Assembly (NCBI GenBank): GCA_965216025.1
Contig: CBDCEX010000018.1
Span: 248,001 to 312,000 of the forward strand
DNA from: JADFQT01 sp965216025
GTDB taxonomy: Bacteria > Chloroflexota > Dehalococcoidia > Lucifugimonadales > UBA3495
Reading direction: 5' to 3'
DNA: 64,000 nt
Shown: positions 27,901-37,099 of the stretch, piece by piece
How positions within the stretch are numbered: the stretch's first letter is position 1
How the letters are laid out: every line of letters starts with the position of its first letter
Position numbers and translations under genes: made by a program
Notes under the pieces: model-generated
Told to the model about the DNA's origin: nothing
What the model saw: the letters and a program-made list of their open reading frames with translations, nothing else
Databases searched by the model: none

Positions 27901-28824
27901 CTAGCCCTTCAGATGCTGCTCGAACCAGCCGAGAGTCTCCTGCCAGGCTGCGGCGGCGGCTTGGGGATGGTAGCGATTCTCCTTCTGGTCGTTAAAAAAG
28001 GAGTGCTTGGCTCCCTCGTAGGTCACCCCCTTGTACACCTTTCCGTACTGTTGCATGGCTGACTCAAGTTCGGGCGCCATGGCTACCCTCTTAGCATCCT
28101 CACTGGGAATCATGTTGAGGATCGCGGCGTTGGTGTTGGCCAACTCCTCCAGGGGAGGGTTGGTGCCGTAGAAGGGAACAGCCGCGAAAATGTTGGGGTT
28201 TCGTACCGCCAGCAGCATGGTGTTGGTCCCGCCGCGGCAGAATCCTACGACGCCGACCTTGTCTGGGCGAATACCCGAGAGGCCCCGCATGTAATCCACC
28301 GCGGCATTCATATCGGAAACAGTTTGCGCTTCGGGCATCGCTTTCTGGGCGGCCTTGGCTGCATCTATATCTGGGTAGGAGGCAGTGCCCCCGTGCCGTC
28401 CCAGCAGGTCCAGCGCTAAGGCGACGTACCCTTCCAGGGCCAAGCGGCGGGCTACGTCGGGGAAGTGGGGAAGCATTCCGGTGTTCTCGTGGAGGACCAA
28501 CACTGTAGGATGTGGACCCCCTGACTTGGGACGGGCCAGATACCCCATCAGGGTGGCCTCTCCCGACTGGAACTCCACTGGGCCGGCCTCGATCCGTGAG
28601 TCGCTGGGGGCCACCATCTCCCCGGGTCCGGGGGGGAGTTTCGGGGCTATAGTAGGGGTCGGCGTCGCCGACGGGGCGCAGCTTAGGGCCCCAGCAAAAG
28701 TCAGAGCCAGGGCGGACCCCCCACCGATGAGTGCGACGCGCCGCAAGAACTCCCGCCGATCTACCCGACCGGTCAGGTAGCGGGCCAGGATTTCTTCTTC
28801 GCGGTGATGCTCCTCGTAAACCAT
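27901..28824 (-). CDS. Dienelactone hydrolase family protein with TAT lipoprotein signal
   Basis: A 307-residue exported alpha/beta hydrolase. The N-terminus has a twin-arginine motif (DRREFLRR), a hydrophobic stretch (VALIGGGSALALTFAGA) and a lipobox-like ALSC, then a Pro/Thr linker, so the protein is probably folded before export and lipid-anchored. The catalytic part has VLVLHENTGM, VGVVGFCRGG with the Cys nucleophile, and GAKHSFFND with the His. The family hydrolyses dienelactones and other esters; an extracellular place suggests acting on environmental substrates. It differs from the cytoplasmic member at 8.3 kb. Confidence 0.9.
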   Translation of the reverse strand: MVYEEHHREEEILARYLTGRVDRREFLRRVALIGGGSALALTFAGALSCAPSATPTPTIAPKLPPGPGEMVAPSDSRIEAGPVEFQSGEATLMGYLARPKSGGPHPTVLVLHENTGMLPHFPDVARRLALEGYVALALDLLGRHGGTASYPDIDAAKAAQKAMPEAQTVSDMNAAVDYMRGLSGIRPDKVGVVGFCRGGTNTMLLAVRNPNIFAAVPFYGTNPPLEELANTNAAILNMIPSEDAKRVAMAPELESAMQQYGKVYKGVTYEGAKHSFFNDQKENRYHPQAAAAAWQETLGWFEQHLKG

Positions 28825-28918
28825 GCCATTACTCCTTGTGAATAATTCGATTACAACCGATTTACGGCTGCTGAGTCTTTTTGGATTTGGGGCGGGCTTA
28901 GTAGTGAGCTAATCCGGG

Positions 28919-29587
28919 CTAAACCGGCCACTCCTCTAGATTGAAGGCCATGTCCCAAAACTGGTGCTCAAACCTGAGACTGGTTAGATAGGCTTCTGCC
29001 ATTGCCGCTACCTCTTGGCTGCCGGACTGTTCCGCCAGGCGGTTGGCCAGTTCCCGGATCTGCTGGGCCAACTCGCCGAACTCGGTTGAATCGTACATTT
29101 GAATCCACTGGCAATATAAAGGCGCCGACTCCGGCTGACCCCGTTGGGACAAGTGACGGCCGATTTCCCAATATCCCCACTGGCAGGGCAACAGTGATGC
29201 TACTAATTCGGCGAAGCTTCCCTGGTGCGCCACCTTCAGCAAAAAGCTGGTGTAGGCCGTGGTGGTCGGGGCAGACCGAGTCTGTTCCAGCTCCCGCCGG
29301 GAGATGCCGAATTCAGCGCAGTAACTGCGATGCAACTCCATCTCGGTATTGAGGGTTTCGTCTAACAGCCGGGCGAACCAACTCATGGTCTCCAGCTCAG
29401 GGGCCCGCGCCGAAGCCAGCGCCAACACCCGACTGTAATCGATCAGGTAGACGTAGTCCTGCTTAACATAATACTTAAACCTGTCCACCGCCAGGGTGCC
29501 GTCGCCCACACCGGTGATAAATGGATGAGCTAGGATGGCTTGCCGGATGGGCAAGGCCGGGTTTTCTATGTCGTCGGCAAAACTCAT
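28919..29587 (-). CDS. tenA: TenA family thiaminase II-like protein
   Basis: All-helical protein of 222 residues. It has HPFITGVGDGTLAVDRFKYY, the YYVKQDYVYLIDYSRVLALA helix, the conserved Cys in SLLPCQWGYWEIG and a late Glu/aromatic helix, matching TenA, which recovers pyrimidine from degraded thiamin. The Cys is at the usual nucleophile position. The ATG at 29587 gives a normal N-terminus but has no clear ribosome site; a fragment matching the IS630 terminal repeat abuts it. No TPP riboswitch pattern was seen upstream. Confidence 0.85.
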   Translation of the reverse strand: MSFADDIENPALPIRQAILAHPFITGVGDGTLAVDRFKYYVKQDYVYLIDYSRVLALASARAPELETMSWFARLLDETLNTEMELHRSYCAEFGISRRELEQTRSAPTTTAYTSFLLKVAHQGSFAELVASLLPCQWGYWEIGRHLSQRGQPESAPLYCQWIQMYDSTEFGELAQQIRELANRLAEQSGSQEVAAMAEAYLTSLRFEHQFWDMAFNLEEWPV

Positions 29588-29606
29588 TAAACCAAAGCTA
29601 AGGTGG
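29586..29606. repeat. Solo IS630-like terminal repeat at the tenA start
   Basis: TTAAACCAAAGCTAAGGTGG at 29588-29607 shares TAAACCAAAGCTAAGGTG with the left end of the intact IS630 copy (58459 onward). No transposase lies next to it. It looks like the scar of an insertion that set the present upstream boundary of the tenA-like gene. Confidence 0.6.
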
Positions 29607-29887
29607 GACCCAATGGTTATTTGCCCAAAATCGGCGGGTCTCACCCGGGTAGGAGTTTGGGGTAGGCTCCTCAACGCTGACGAGTCCCAGTTAAACTGGA
29701 TTCTAGAAGCACCAAGCAGTTGGGTCAACCGGCAATATGCCACCGGATCCCCGTGGGGTTTTCCCGGGAGGTTTTTCCGGCCCGTCCCCACATAACCCAC
29801 ACCTGGCGTTGTCAGTCCTCCGTTGAGGGGACCAATCCGATGGGGTATAATCCCTGCATCCCAAATCATCCCTCCGAAAGGTATATT

Positions 29888-30337
29888 ATGCAGGTAATTT
29901 TTTTACAGGATGTTCCTCAGCAAGCCCACGCGGGCGAAATAAAACGAGTCGCCGACGGCTATGCGCGCAACTACTTGATACCCAAGGGATTGGCTCAAGT
30001 CGCTACCCCCGAGGTACTCAAACGAAGCCACAAGATTAAAGTCGCCGGTGACCAGCAGCGCATTCGGGAGACCGACGTGATGGAGGAACTCGCTCAGCTG
30101 CTGGACAACACCATCATCACCATACAGGCTCGGGTCACCCCCACCGGGCGGTACTACGGCGCGATTTCCAGCGCCCGGGTGGCGGAAGAGTTGAGTGCCG
30201 CTATTGGCCGGGATATAGAGCGCCGCCTGGTTGACGTGGTCGAACCGATTCGAGAGCCCGGCGAGTACGAATTCACCCTGCGGTTGTCGGCCGACATCCA
30301 GGCAACTATACAGATTATGGCGGAGGCGGAAGAGTAG
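29888..30337 (+). CDS. rplI: 50S ribosomal protein bL9
   Basis: A 149-residue ribosomal protein. The N-terminal RNA-binding domain reads MQVIFLQDVPQQAHAGEIKR and VADGYARNYLIPKGLA, the classic L9 signature, then a long helix (KVAGDQQRIRETDVMEELA) and a C-terminal domain with GRYYGAISSARVAEEL. It binds 23S rRNA domain V near the L1 stalk. It is followed 5 bp later by dnaB, an arrangement widespread in bacteria. Length is normal. Confidence 0.97.
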   Translation: MQVIFLQDVPQQAHAGEIKRVADGYARNYLIPKGLAQVATPEVLKRSHKIKVAGDQQRIRETDVMEELAQLLDNTIITIQARVTPTGRYYGAISSARVAEELSAAIGRDIERRLVDVVEPIREPGEYEFTLRLSADIQATIQIMAEAEE

Positions 30338-30342
30338 CCGGT

Positions 30343-31710
30343 ATGTACGCCGAGAAGCTCCTGCCCCATGATGTGGAGGCCGAAGAGGCGATTATCGGGT
30401 CGCTGCTGCTTGATGGTGACTCCTTCCTCCGGGTTTCTTCTGTGATCAAAGGGGAGGACTTCTATCGGGAGAAGAACGCGATCTGTTTCCATGCCTGTGA
30501 GGAGTTGTTTCGGCGCAGCGAGGCGATAGACCAGGTAACCCTGGCCCGAGAGTTGGCCCGCGCCGACGGATTGGAAACGGTCGGAGGCATGGCCTACCTA
30601 AGTCACCTGGTTTCCATCACTCCCACCTCAGCTAACGCCGAGCACTACGCCCATCTCATCGCCCGCACCTCCACCATGCGGCGTCTCATTGAGGCAGCCT
30701 CCCGAATTTCCGCCATCGGTTACGACGACACGGACGATGTGGATGCCACGCTGCGTCGGGCCGAAGACATGCTGTTCCAGGTTAGATCTGGGCAGTCGGA
30801 GCGGGGGTTCGTCCCCTTGCGGCAGGTCTACGACCAGTTCCTGGAGGACCGGGCCGCCATCGCCGATCCGCTGCAAAGCTCAGCTCCGGTCATGACTGGC
30901 TTCACGGATTTGGATGAGTTGCTGGGCGGTCTGCAGAGTTCGGATTTGTTGATTCTGGGCGCTCGTCCCGGGGTTGGCAAGAGCACCTTGGCCTTGAATA
31001 TATCCCTCAGCGCCGCCCGAGACGGCGCCACTGTCGGATTCTTCAGCCTGGAGATGAGCCGGGAGCAGCTGGCCTTGCGCATACTCGCCTCCGACGCCGG
31101 AGTCGACTCTCACCGATTGAGACTGGGCCTTTACACCGAAGCGGAGGAGCAACGGATTATTGACTCTATAGGTCAGCTTTCCGAGCTGCCGGTATACATC
31201 GATGACACGCCCCTGCAGGGAATGGTGGAGATGCGGAGCAAGTCCCGCCGTTTATTGCTGGAGCATGGGCTGGGGCTGCTGATAGTGGACTATCTCCAAT
31301 TGATCCAGGGCTCCAACCGGAGCAGAGGCGGCGATAACCGCGTGCAGGAAATTAGCGAAATCTCCCGCTCCCTTAAGGGCATGGCAAGAGATTTGAATGT
31401 TCCCATTATCACCTGCTCGCAGCTGAGCCGGGGGGTGGAAAATCGGACTGACCATCGCCCCCTGCTTTCCGACCTTCGGGACAGCGGCAGCATTGAACAG
31501 GATGCCGATATCGTAATGTTCATCTATCGGGAGGACGACTATTCCACTGAAGAGGAGTGGGAGCAGCAACATCCGGGCCGGCCCTACCCCCGCAACATCT
31601 CCGAAATAATTGTGGCCAAGCACCGCCACGGCCCTACCGGCAAGGTCACGCTGCGTTTTCAGAATAACCTGTTACGATTCGTCTCCTTGGCCCGCGACGA
31701 AGAATTCTAG
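30343..31710 (+). CDS. dnaB: Replicative DNA helicase DnaB
   Basis: Hexameric replication-fork helicase of 455 residues. The N-terminal domain starts LPHDVEAEEAIIGSLLLD; Walker A is LGARPGVGKST (~205-215), the DnaB-specific SLEMSREQLALR follows, Walker B is GLLIVDYLQLI, and QEISEISRSLKGMARDLNVP and SDLRDSGSIEQDADIVMF are sensor and DNA-binding motifs. It ends with the normal KHRHGPTGKV segment. No intein is present. Its neighbours, a DnaD-like protein and a DnaC-like ATPase, are likely its loading machinery. Confidence 0.97.
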   Translation: MYAEKLLPHDVEAEEAIIGSLLLDGDSFLRVSSVIKGEDFYREKNAICFHACEELFRRSEAIDQVTLARELARADGLETVGGMAYLSHLVSITPTSANAEHYAHLIARTSTMRRLIEAASRISAIGYDDTDDVDATLRRAEDMLFQVRSGQSERGFVPLRQVYDQFLEDRAAIADPLQSSAPVMTGFTDLDELLGGLQSSDLLILGARPGVGKSTLALNISLSAARDGATVGFFSLEMSREQLALRILASDAGVDSHRLRLGLYTEAEEQRIIDSIGQLSELPVYIDDTPLQGMVEMRSKSRRLLLEHGLGLLIVDYLQLIQGSNRSRGGDNRVQEISEISRSLKGMARDLNVPIITCSQLSRGVENRTDHRPLLSDLRDSGSIEQDADIVMFIYREDDYSTEEEWEQQHPGRPYPRNISEIIVAKHRHGPTGKVTLRFQNNLLRFVSLARDEEF

Positions 31711-31712
31711 CC

Positions 31713-32564
31713 ATGCTTTTTTCCGGCTTTCCACGGAGTGTCCGCTGCACTCCGGTACCCGACCCTCTATTGGGTACTTTGCTAGAGCAGATCTCTGACA
31801 TTGCTGAGTTGAAAGTTGCCCTTCGCGGCATCTGGCTGCTCCAACAGCAAAGGGGCTCCCTTCCCGTGGTATCGGTTAGTCAATTGCTCGGCGATCGAGT
31901 TCTAATGGGCGGGTTAAAGACCTCGGGAGATGATCCACCCGGAGATGAACCCCAACGGAGGGTCCTACGGGGTTTCCAGGCGGCGGTGAACCGAGGGATT
32001 TTCCTGGGTTACCAGCAGGAATCTTCCCGGCCGGAAGAGACTTTTTTCTTGCTGAATACGGAGGCGGGCCGCCGAGCCCTGGCCAGATGGACGAAAGCCG
32101 GCGCCGCCCCAGTGAATCATTCGCTTACCGGAAAGCAGTTTGCGGCTTCCTCTGCCCCAGTTCCCTCTATTGAGGAAAAACCAAATATTTTCGCCCGGTA
32201 CGAAGACAACATTGGCACCATATCTCCTATGCTGGCTGAGGAACTAAAGGAAGCGGAAGCGGAATATTCCCGGTCATGGATCGATGAGGCTTTTAAAATC
32301 GCGGTGACGCAAAACAAGCGGAACTGGGGCTACATTTCCGCCATTTTGCGCCGCTGGGCTGCGGAAGGAAGGGACGGTGGCAAAGAGCATGGAAAGTCTG
32401 GGCGACATCCTCAAACGGATAACCCAGGGAAATACATCGAAGAGTACCAACGGCGCCGGGGACACCTTCCTTGGGAGCCCCCGGGGGAGTCACCCGGGAA
32501 GTCCCCGGGGGAATCAGCTGGAAAGTCTCCCGAACAGCCTTCCGGGCAGCGTCCAAACCGTTAG
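31713..32564 (+). CDS. DnaD domain-containing replication protein
   Basis: A 283-residue protein. The N-terminal ~130 residues (ISDIAELKVALRGIWLLQQQ) resemble the winged-helix DNA-binding region of DnaD/DnaB2 initiators. Residues ~155-215 form a DnaD domain (IFARYEDNIGTISPMLAEEL, then YSRSWIDEAFKIAVTQNKR and WGYISAILRRW). The tail is a low-complexity Pro/Gly/Ser/Glu repeat (PGESPGKSPGESAGKSPEQP). It starts 2 bp after dnaB. The last 188 nt, from 32377, are overlapped in another frame by the next gene. The protein likely recruits the loader and helicase to the origin. Confidence 0.85.
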   Translation: MLFSGFPRSVRCTPVPDPLLGTLLEQISDIAELKVALRGIWLLQQQRGSLPVVSVSQLLGDRVLMGGLKTSGDDPPGDEPQRRVLRGFQAAVNRGIFLGYQQESSRPEETFFLLNTEAGRRALARWTKAGAAPVNHSLTGKQFAASSAPVPSIEEKPNIFARYEDNIGTISPMLAEELKEAEAEYSRSWIDEAFKIAVTQNKRNWGYISAILRRWAAEGRDGGKEHGKSGRHPQTDNPGKYIEEYQRRRGHLPWEPPGESPGKSPGESAGKSPEQPSGQRPNR

Positions 32565-33840
32565 TTTCTGCCCTATCTGTCAGGGAGCCGGCTGGGTCAG
32601 CAAGCAGGTTCCGGTGGGTCACCCCGACTTCGGCGAGGCCTTCCCCTGCCGCTGCCAGGAGGAAGAGGGCAGTCCGGCGGCCCGCAGCGCATCCCTGCTG
32701 CGCTACAGCAACCTGGGTCCCCTCAGCCGGATAACCTTCGCTGGAACCAGGCCTGATGGCCCCATGCCCGATGCCGGTAGCCAGGGACTGTTTCAGCGGG
32801 CGATGGACGCCGCGGCCCAGTTCGCCGAATCACCGGCGGGCTGGCTGGTTTTCGCCGGCCCCAGCGGTTCGGGCAAAACCCACCTGGCGGTCGCGATCGC
32901 CAGCAGGTGCATCGAACGCGGCCAGACCACCTTTTTCATGGTCACTGCCGACCTTCTGGACCACTTGAGAGCCACCTACTCCCCGGACAGTGAAGTGTCG
33001 TACGGCGACCTTTTCGAACAAGTCCGTACCGCAGCCGTCCTGGTGCTGGACGACCTGAACTCTCAAAGCGGTACAGCCTGGGCGCAGGAGAAGCTGTTTC
33101 AAATTTTCAACCACCGTTTTAACGCCCAGCTGCCCACAGTAATTACGGTTCGGGGGCCGCTGGAACGGCTGGATGAGGGCTTGCGCACCCGGATGGAAAG
33201 CGCCGATGGATTCTCCCGGGCCTACCGGCTGGGGCAATACAACACGCGGTTAGCGCGGCGCATCGGCGATTTGCCCGCAGATATGGCCCGACGGATGACT
33301 TTCGATAGCTTTGACCCGCGGGGCGGTAGGGCGGCGACCTCCGAACAACAGGCTTCACTGGCCCAGGCCCGACGTGCGGCCGAGACCTTCGCGTCGCACC
33401 CCGAAGGGTGGCTGCTCTACACCGGTCCCAGCGGCTGTGGTAAAACCCATCTGGCCGTGGCCATCGCCGGGCAGGCCCAACTGCAGGGGAGACCGGTCTT
33501 CTTTGCCTTCGTTCCGGAGCTGTTGGATCACCTGCGAGCCACCTTCAGCCCGGACAGTCCCATCGGTTATGATGAGCTTTTCGAGCAGATCAAGACGGTG
33601 CCCCTGCTGATATTGGACGACCTGGGAGCGGAAAGCAGCACCGCCTGGGCCGAAGAAAAGCTGTACCAGATTGTGGTGCACCGCCACGAGGCACGCTTGC
33701 CCACTGTCATAACCACCTCCTTCAGCCTCGACGACCTGGAAACCACCAAGCCGCGCATCGCTTCCCGGCTGGTCGACAGCATGGTGGTGGATTGGCAGCC
33801 GGTGGCAGCCCCCAACTATCGGGACCAACGCCGGTCCTGA
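32377..33840 (+). CDS. DnaC-like helicase loader with two tandem AAA+ domains
   Basis: A 487-residue protein, about twice the usual DnaC/DnaI length. The N-terminus MESLGDILKRI is followed by a low-complexity linker and a probable zinc-binding cluster (CPIC at 65-68, CRC at 91-93). Domain 1 has Walker A GPSGSGKT (~161-168) and Walker B VLVLDD (~221-226); domain 2 has GPSGCGKT (~350-357) and LLILDD (~410-415). The two share TAWA(Q/E)EKL and DHLRAT(Y/F)SPDS, so they arose by internal duplication. It would load DnaB onto single-stranded DNA using ATP. A GTG start at 32377 follows GGAAGG; ATG at 32389 is an alternative. Its first 188 nt overlap the dnaD-like gene. Confidence 0.88.
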   Translation: MAKSMESLGDILKRITQGNTSKSTNGAGDTFLGSPRGSHPGSPRGNQLESLPNSLPGSVQTVSFCPICQGAGWVSKQVPVGHPDFGEAFPCRCQEEEGSPAARSASLLRYSNLGPLSRITFAGTRPDGPMPDAGSQGLFQRAMDAAAQFAESPAGWLVFAGPSGSGKTHLAVAIASRCIERGQTTFFMVTADLLDHLRATYSPDSEVSYGDLFEQVRTAAVLVLDDLNSQSGTAWAQEKLFQIFNHRFNAQLPTVITVRGPLERLDEGLRTRMESADGFSRAYRLGQYNTRLARRIGDLPADMARRMTFDSFDPRGGRAATSEQQASLAQARRAAETFASHPEGWLLYTGPSGCGKTHLAVAIAGQAQLQGRPVFFAFVPELLDHLRATFSPDSPIGYDELFEQIKTVPLLILDDLGAESSTAWAEEKLYQIVVHRHEARLPTVITTSFSLDDLETTKPRIASRLVDSMVVDWQPVAAPNYRDQRRS

Positions 33841-33884
33841 ATGCTCCTGAAATAATACCCGTAATAAATCCTAAGGAGTAGGTC

Positions 33885-34232
33885 ATGCCAAATCCTGTGG
33901 TGCATTTCGAAATTCAGGCCAGGGACCACGAAAAGAGCCAAGCCTTCTATAAGGAACTGTTTGGCTGGCACATCGACAATGATAATCCCTTCAACTACGG
34001 TATGGTCGACACCCACGCCGAAGGCGGTATTAATGGCGGGATCGCGCCGGGCAACGATGGGACCAGCCGAGTGACCTTTTACGCCCAGGTAGACGACCTG
34101 CAGGCCTATTTGGATAAGGCTGAACGTCTCGGCGGCAAGACAGTTTTACCGCCAACAGAGATACCCGATACCGTTACGTTGGCCATGTTCACCGACCCGG
34201 AAGGGAACATGATCGGGCTGATCAAAGGCTGA
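33885..34232 (+). CDS. VOC family protein
   Basis: A compact 115-residue glyoxalase-like protein. It begins VVHFEIQARDHEKSQAFYKE and has LFGW, then GGINGGIAPG, ending FTDPEGNMIGLIKG, typical of the PhnB/lyase-like subgroup annotated as glyoxalase superfamily enzymes. Metal-ligand residues are less clear than in the two other VOC proteins. A GGAG ribosome site is placed well before the ATG. Function unknown. Confidence 0.85.
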   Translation: MPNPVVHFEIQARDHEKSQAFYKELFGWHIDNDNPFNYGMVDTHAEGGINGGIAPGNDGTSRVTFYAQVDDLQAYLDKAERLGGKTVLPPTEIPDTVTLAMFTDPEGNMIGLIKG

Positions 34233-34452
34233 GCCTCTCTCCATAGATAAACCCCAGATAAACTGCCAGAGTGCGCCACGAAAACCACTGGAGCACGCTG
34301 GAAAAACCCCTCCCCTTACTGAAAAGGTGGTTATTCCACCCCCTTTCACATGGGAATAGTGTGAATCCCTGCTTCACCACCCTGCCCTCTGCCATTTTCT
34401 TAAGCGCTCCGAGCCTGGATAATAATTAGTAGTTACAGTAGGAGGTATGGCC

Positions 34453-35148
34453 ATGCCTCAGGTGGGCCAGCGGGTGCTGGTGGTAGAGGACGACCCAAAA
34501 ACCTCAGATATCCTGCGGGTCTACCTGGAGAAAGGTGGACACCAGGTTGCGGCCGCATACGATGGCCCGACTGGGGTGTCTCAGGCCAGGGATCTGACCC
34601 CCGACCTGGTAGTGCTGGACCTGATGCTGCCGGGTCTTAGCGGCACGGAGGTCTGCCGGATCTTGCGCCAGGAGTCCGAGGTGCCCATCATCATGCTCAC
34701 GGCCTTGAGCACCCTTTCGGACCGGTTAGAGGGTCTGGAGCTGGGCGCCGACGATTACGTAGGCAAACCTTTCAGCCCCAGCGAGCTGGTGGCGCGGGTA
34801 CACGCTGTCCTTCGGCGCGCCTCCGCCCGGGACCAGAGGAAGAATCCGGTCCTCATAACATGCGGCGATGTTGCCCTGGACCTGGAGCAGTGCAGCGTTA
34901 GCCTGGGAGACCACCAGGTGCGGCTTACACCCACCGAGTTCAAGGTGCTGGCAGTGCTGATGCGAGAGCCCGGAAGGGTGTTCAGCCGTTCTCTGCTGGT
35001 GGAGAAGGCAATGGGCCGCGACTACGAGGGTATGGACCGGACCATGGACGTGCATATCCTTAACCTGAGAAGGAAGATTGAATGGGATGCCAACCGTCCT
35101 GAGCATATCCTAACCGTTTACGGGATGGGATATAAGTTTGGTGGTTAA
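34453..35148 (+). CDS. OmpR/PhoB-family response regulator
   Basis: A 231-residue regulator. The receiver has acidic residues in VVEDDPKT, the phospho-acceptor in VVLDLMLPGLSG, a Thr in IIMLTALS and Lys in DYVGKPF. A winged helix-turn-helix follows (LTPTEFKVLAVLMREPGRVF, TMDVHILNLRRKIEWD, ILTVYGMGYKF). The ATG at 34453 is eight bases from AGGAGG and is preferred to the ATG at 34447. The paired kinase gene begins 4 bp downstream, but is broken, so signalling is probably lost unless another kinase serves. Confidence 0.93.
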   Translation: MPQVGQRVLVVEDDPKTSDILRVYLEKGGHQVAAAYDGPTGVSQARDLTPDLVVLDLMLPGLSGTEVCRILRQESEVPIIMLTALSTLSDRLEGLELGADDYVGKPFSPSELVARVHAVLRRASARDQRKNPVLITCGDVALDLEQCSVSLGDHQVRLTPTEFKVLAVLMREPGRVFSRSLLVEKAMGRDYEGMDRTMDVHILNLRRKIEWDANRPEHILTVYGMGYKFGG

Positions 35149-35151
35149 AAG

Positions 35152-36136
35152 TTGATTTACAGCGTACGCTGGCAACTACTGCTGAGCATGGTCGCCGTGA
35201 TCCTGATCACCGTGGGGATGACGGCTGTATTCGCTAACCTGGCTGCCAATGCCGAGATAAACCGGCTACAAGGGCAGGATGCGGCGGCCCGGGACGAACG
35301 CTTGACCAAATTACTGTCCGATACCCATCGGTATAACGGTAGTTGGCTGGGGTCTCAGGCCGTCCTGGAAAATGCCTCTGCCCTTTATGGTGAGTACCTG
35401 GTTTTGACCGACCTTCAACATCGGGTTGTGGCCGACTCCCATGATTCGGTTATCGGCCAGTATCTGAGTACGACCAGCACCAGCCGGCATAAGGCTTCTG
35501 TTTCCGGGGCGGAGGGCCCCTTAGGCACCCTGTGGTTTAGCCCCGGCGTTCCCGCTGGCGTCTCCCCGCATTCGGTCGAGGGCGGGGAGAGTTCGGGTCC
35601 TTCGCTGAGCCTGCTGCTGATTCTGAGCGGTTTACTGGCGGTGGGAGTCGCCATGATCCTGACATTCTTCGTTTCCCACCGCATATTGAGACCAGTGGAG
35701 ACGCTGGCCCGGGTATCGAGGCAGGCCGCGCGACGGGATTTTACCGTGAGAGCCCAGGTGCAATCCAGGGACGAAGTAAGGGAATTGGCCCGAACATTCA
35801 ACACCATGCTGGCAGAGCTATCGCGCACCGAGGATCTGCGGCGTAATCTGGTGGGAGACGTGGCCCACGAGTTGCGCACGCCATTGACTAACATTAGGGG
35901 GTATGTGGAAGGAATCAGCGATGGAGTGATGCAGCCCGACGCTGAAACCCTGGCCTCAATACGGAGCGAGATCCGTTTGCTGACCAGATTGATTGAAGAC
36001 CTACAAGATCTAGCCCTGGTTGAATCCGGTCAGATGCAGCTAAAGGTCCGGTCCTGCGACTTGGGAGACCTGATCCGAGACGCATCCTTTGCCGTCCATC
36101 CCCAAGCTCAGGCAAAATCCATCTCTTTGGAAGTGG
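35152..36136 (+). pseudogene. Sensor histidine kinase, truncated by a group II intron remnant
   Basis: About 328 residues of an OmpR-partner kinase remain: transmembrane helix ~8-30, an extracytoplasmic domain, helix ~151-174, HAMP ~175-227, and the dimerisation domain with the phospho-acceptor His in VGDVAHELRTPLTN (~239). It stops matching a kinase at AKSISLEV, about 36136, where sequence becomes group II intron reverse transcriptase. The ATP-binding domain is missing, and I do not find it elsewhere in the window. A TTG start follows the regulator closely. Confidence 0.88.
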
Positions 36137-36179
36137 ATGACCTGGGCGGCTGGTTGGCGGAACACTGGGAGGAACTTAG

Positions 36180-37099
36180 TAATTATCTCAAAACAGTAAG
36201 GCGCCAAACTCGCCGGTACCACAGTAGCCCGCAGGCCAGTTGCAAAAGACCCAGGAAATTGGATGCCTTTTTGTCGTAACGGACAAGTAATCCTCTGCAC
36301 TTGGACAGCCACGACAGGGTTCGTTCCACCACCCAACGTCGGGCCGGATGGGTCTTCTCGCCGAAGCTATCCAGCTTCTCCTCACCAATACGTCGTATGT
36401 GGGCCTGATACCCGTGGGCAGCGGCAGCTTGGTGGCCGGTGGGATTGTCATACCCTTTGTCCAGACATAGGTGCTGGGGTGCCGGGTCAGTGGGCTGAGG
36501 CCGCTCCACCACAATGGCTTCCAGGGTGGCTTCCAGCAGCTTGGTGTCGTGGACATTGGCTCCAGCTACCACTAGACTCAGAGGCCCTCCATCCCCCTCT
36601 ACCAACAGGCTTCGCTTGCTGCCCGCCTTGCCCCGGTCCGTGGGATTGGGGCCAATTGCGTCCCCCCAGGCGAGCTTTACCCAGGGCGCAATCCGCTGCT
36701 TGCCATTCCCAGTCCACACCTCCCAGCTCTTCACATTCCTCTACCATGACCGACCACACTTGGTTCAACACTCCCGATTCTACCCATAGCTGAAAAGTAC
36801 GATGGATAGTACTATCGTCACCAAAAGTCTTGGGCAGATGGTTCCATTGGCAACCACTACGTAAGCGAAAGATAATTCCGTTAAGGATTGGCCTTGGGTT
36901 GACCCGCTTGCGACCGGTGGTTTTGGGAGGGATTCCCTCCAGGATCACTGGCTCAACTTTCTCCCACAAATCGTCCGGAATCTCCCAAATAGTCTCCAGC
37001 GGTTCAACTTGCCTCATTGGTTTCACTGCTTTCACCTCCACACTTTTGGTGGAAGTATAATATAAGTTTCAAATTCAATTCAAGGTTTTGAGATAGTTA
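36180..37099 (-). mobile_element. IS5-family insertion sequence inside the group II remnant
   Basis: Inverted ends TAATTATCTCAAAAC (36180) and TAACTATCTCAAAAC (right end, read on the minus strand) bound 920 bp. The 5-bp sequence CTTAG lies immediately outside both ends (36175-36179 and 37100-37104), a likely target duplication. Removing the element rejoins the RT sequence. Confidence 0.87.
36183..37041 (-). CDS. IS5 family transposase (two overlapping frames)
   Basis: The first frame (from 37041) has the N-terminal IS5/DUF4096 region: IWEIPDDLWEKVEPVILEG, NPRPILNGIIFRLRSGCQW and IHRTFQLWVESGVLNQVW. The second frame (to 36183) has the catalytic core: DAIGPNPTDRGKAGSKRSLL, LVVAGANVHDTKLLE, LCLDKGYDNP and the Glu segment ARRWVVERTLSWLSKCRGLL. 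The frames meet around a run of six G on the coding strand (36662-36667), where IS5 relatives commonly use ribosomal frameshifting. The slip here would be +1 as read, so it could equally be a mutation. Confidence 0.85.

Noticed and set aside
29588..29870. TPP riboswitch upstream of tenA
   Set aside because: No CTGAGA/ACCC and GAACCTGATC pair is seen; GGTGAGACCC alone is not enough.
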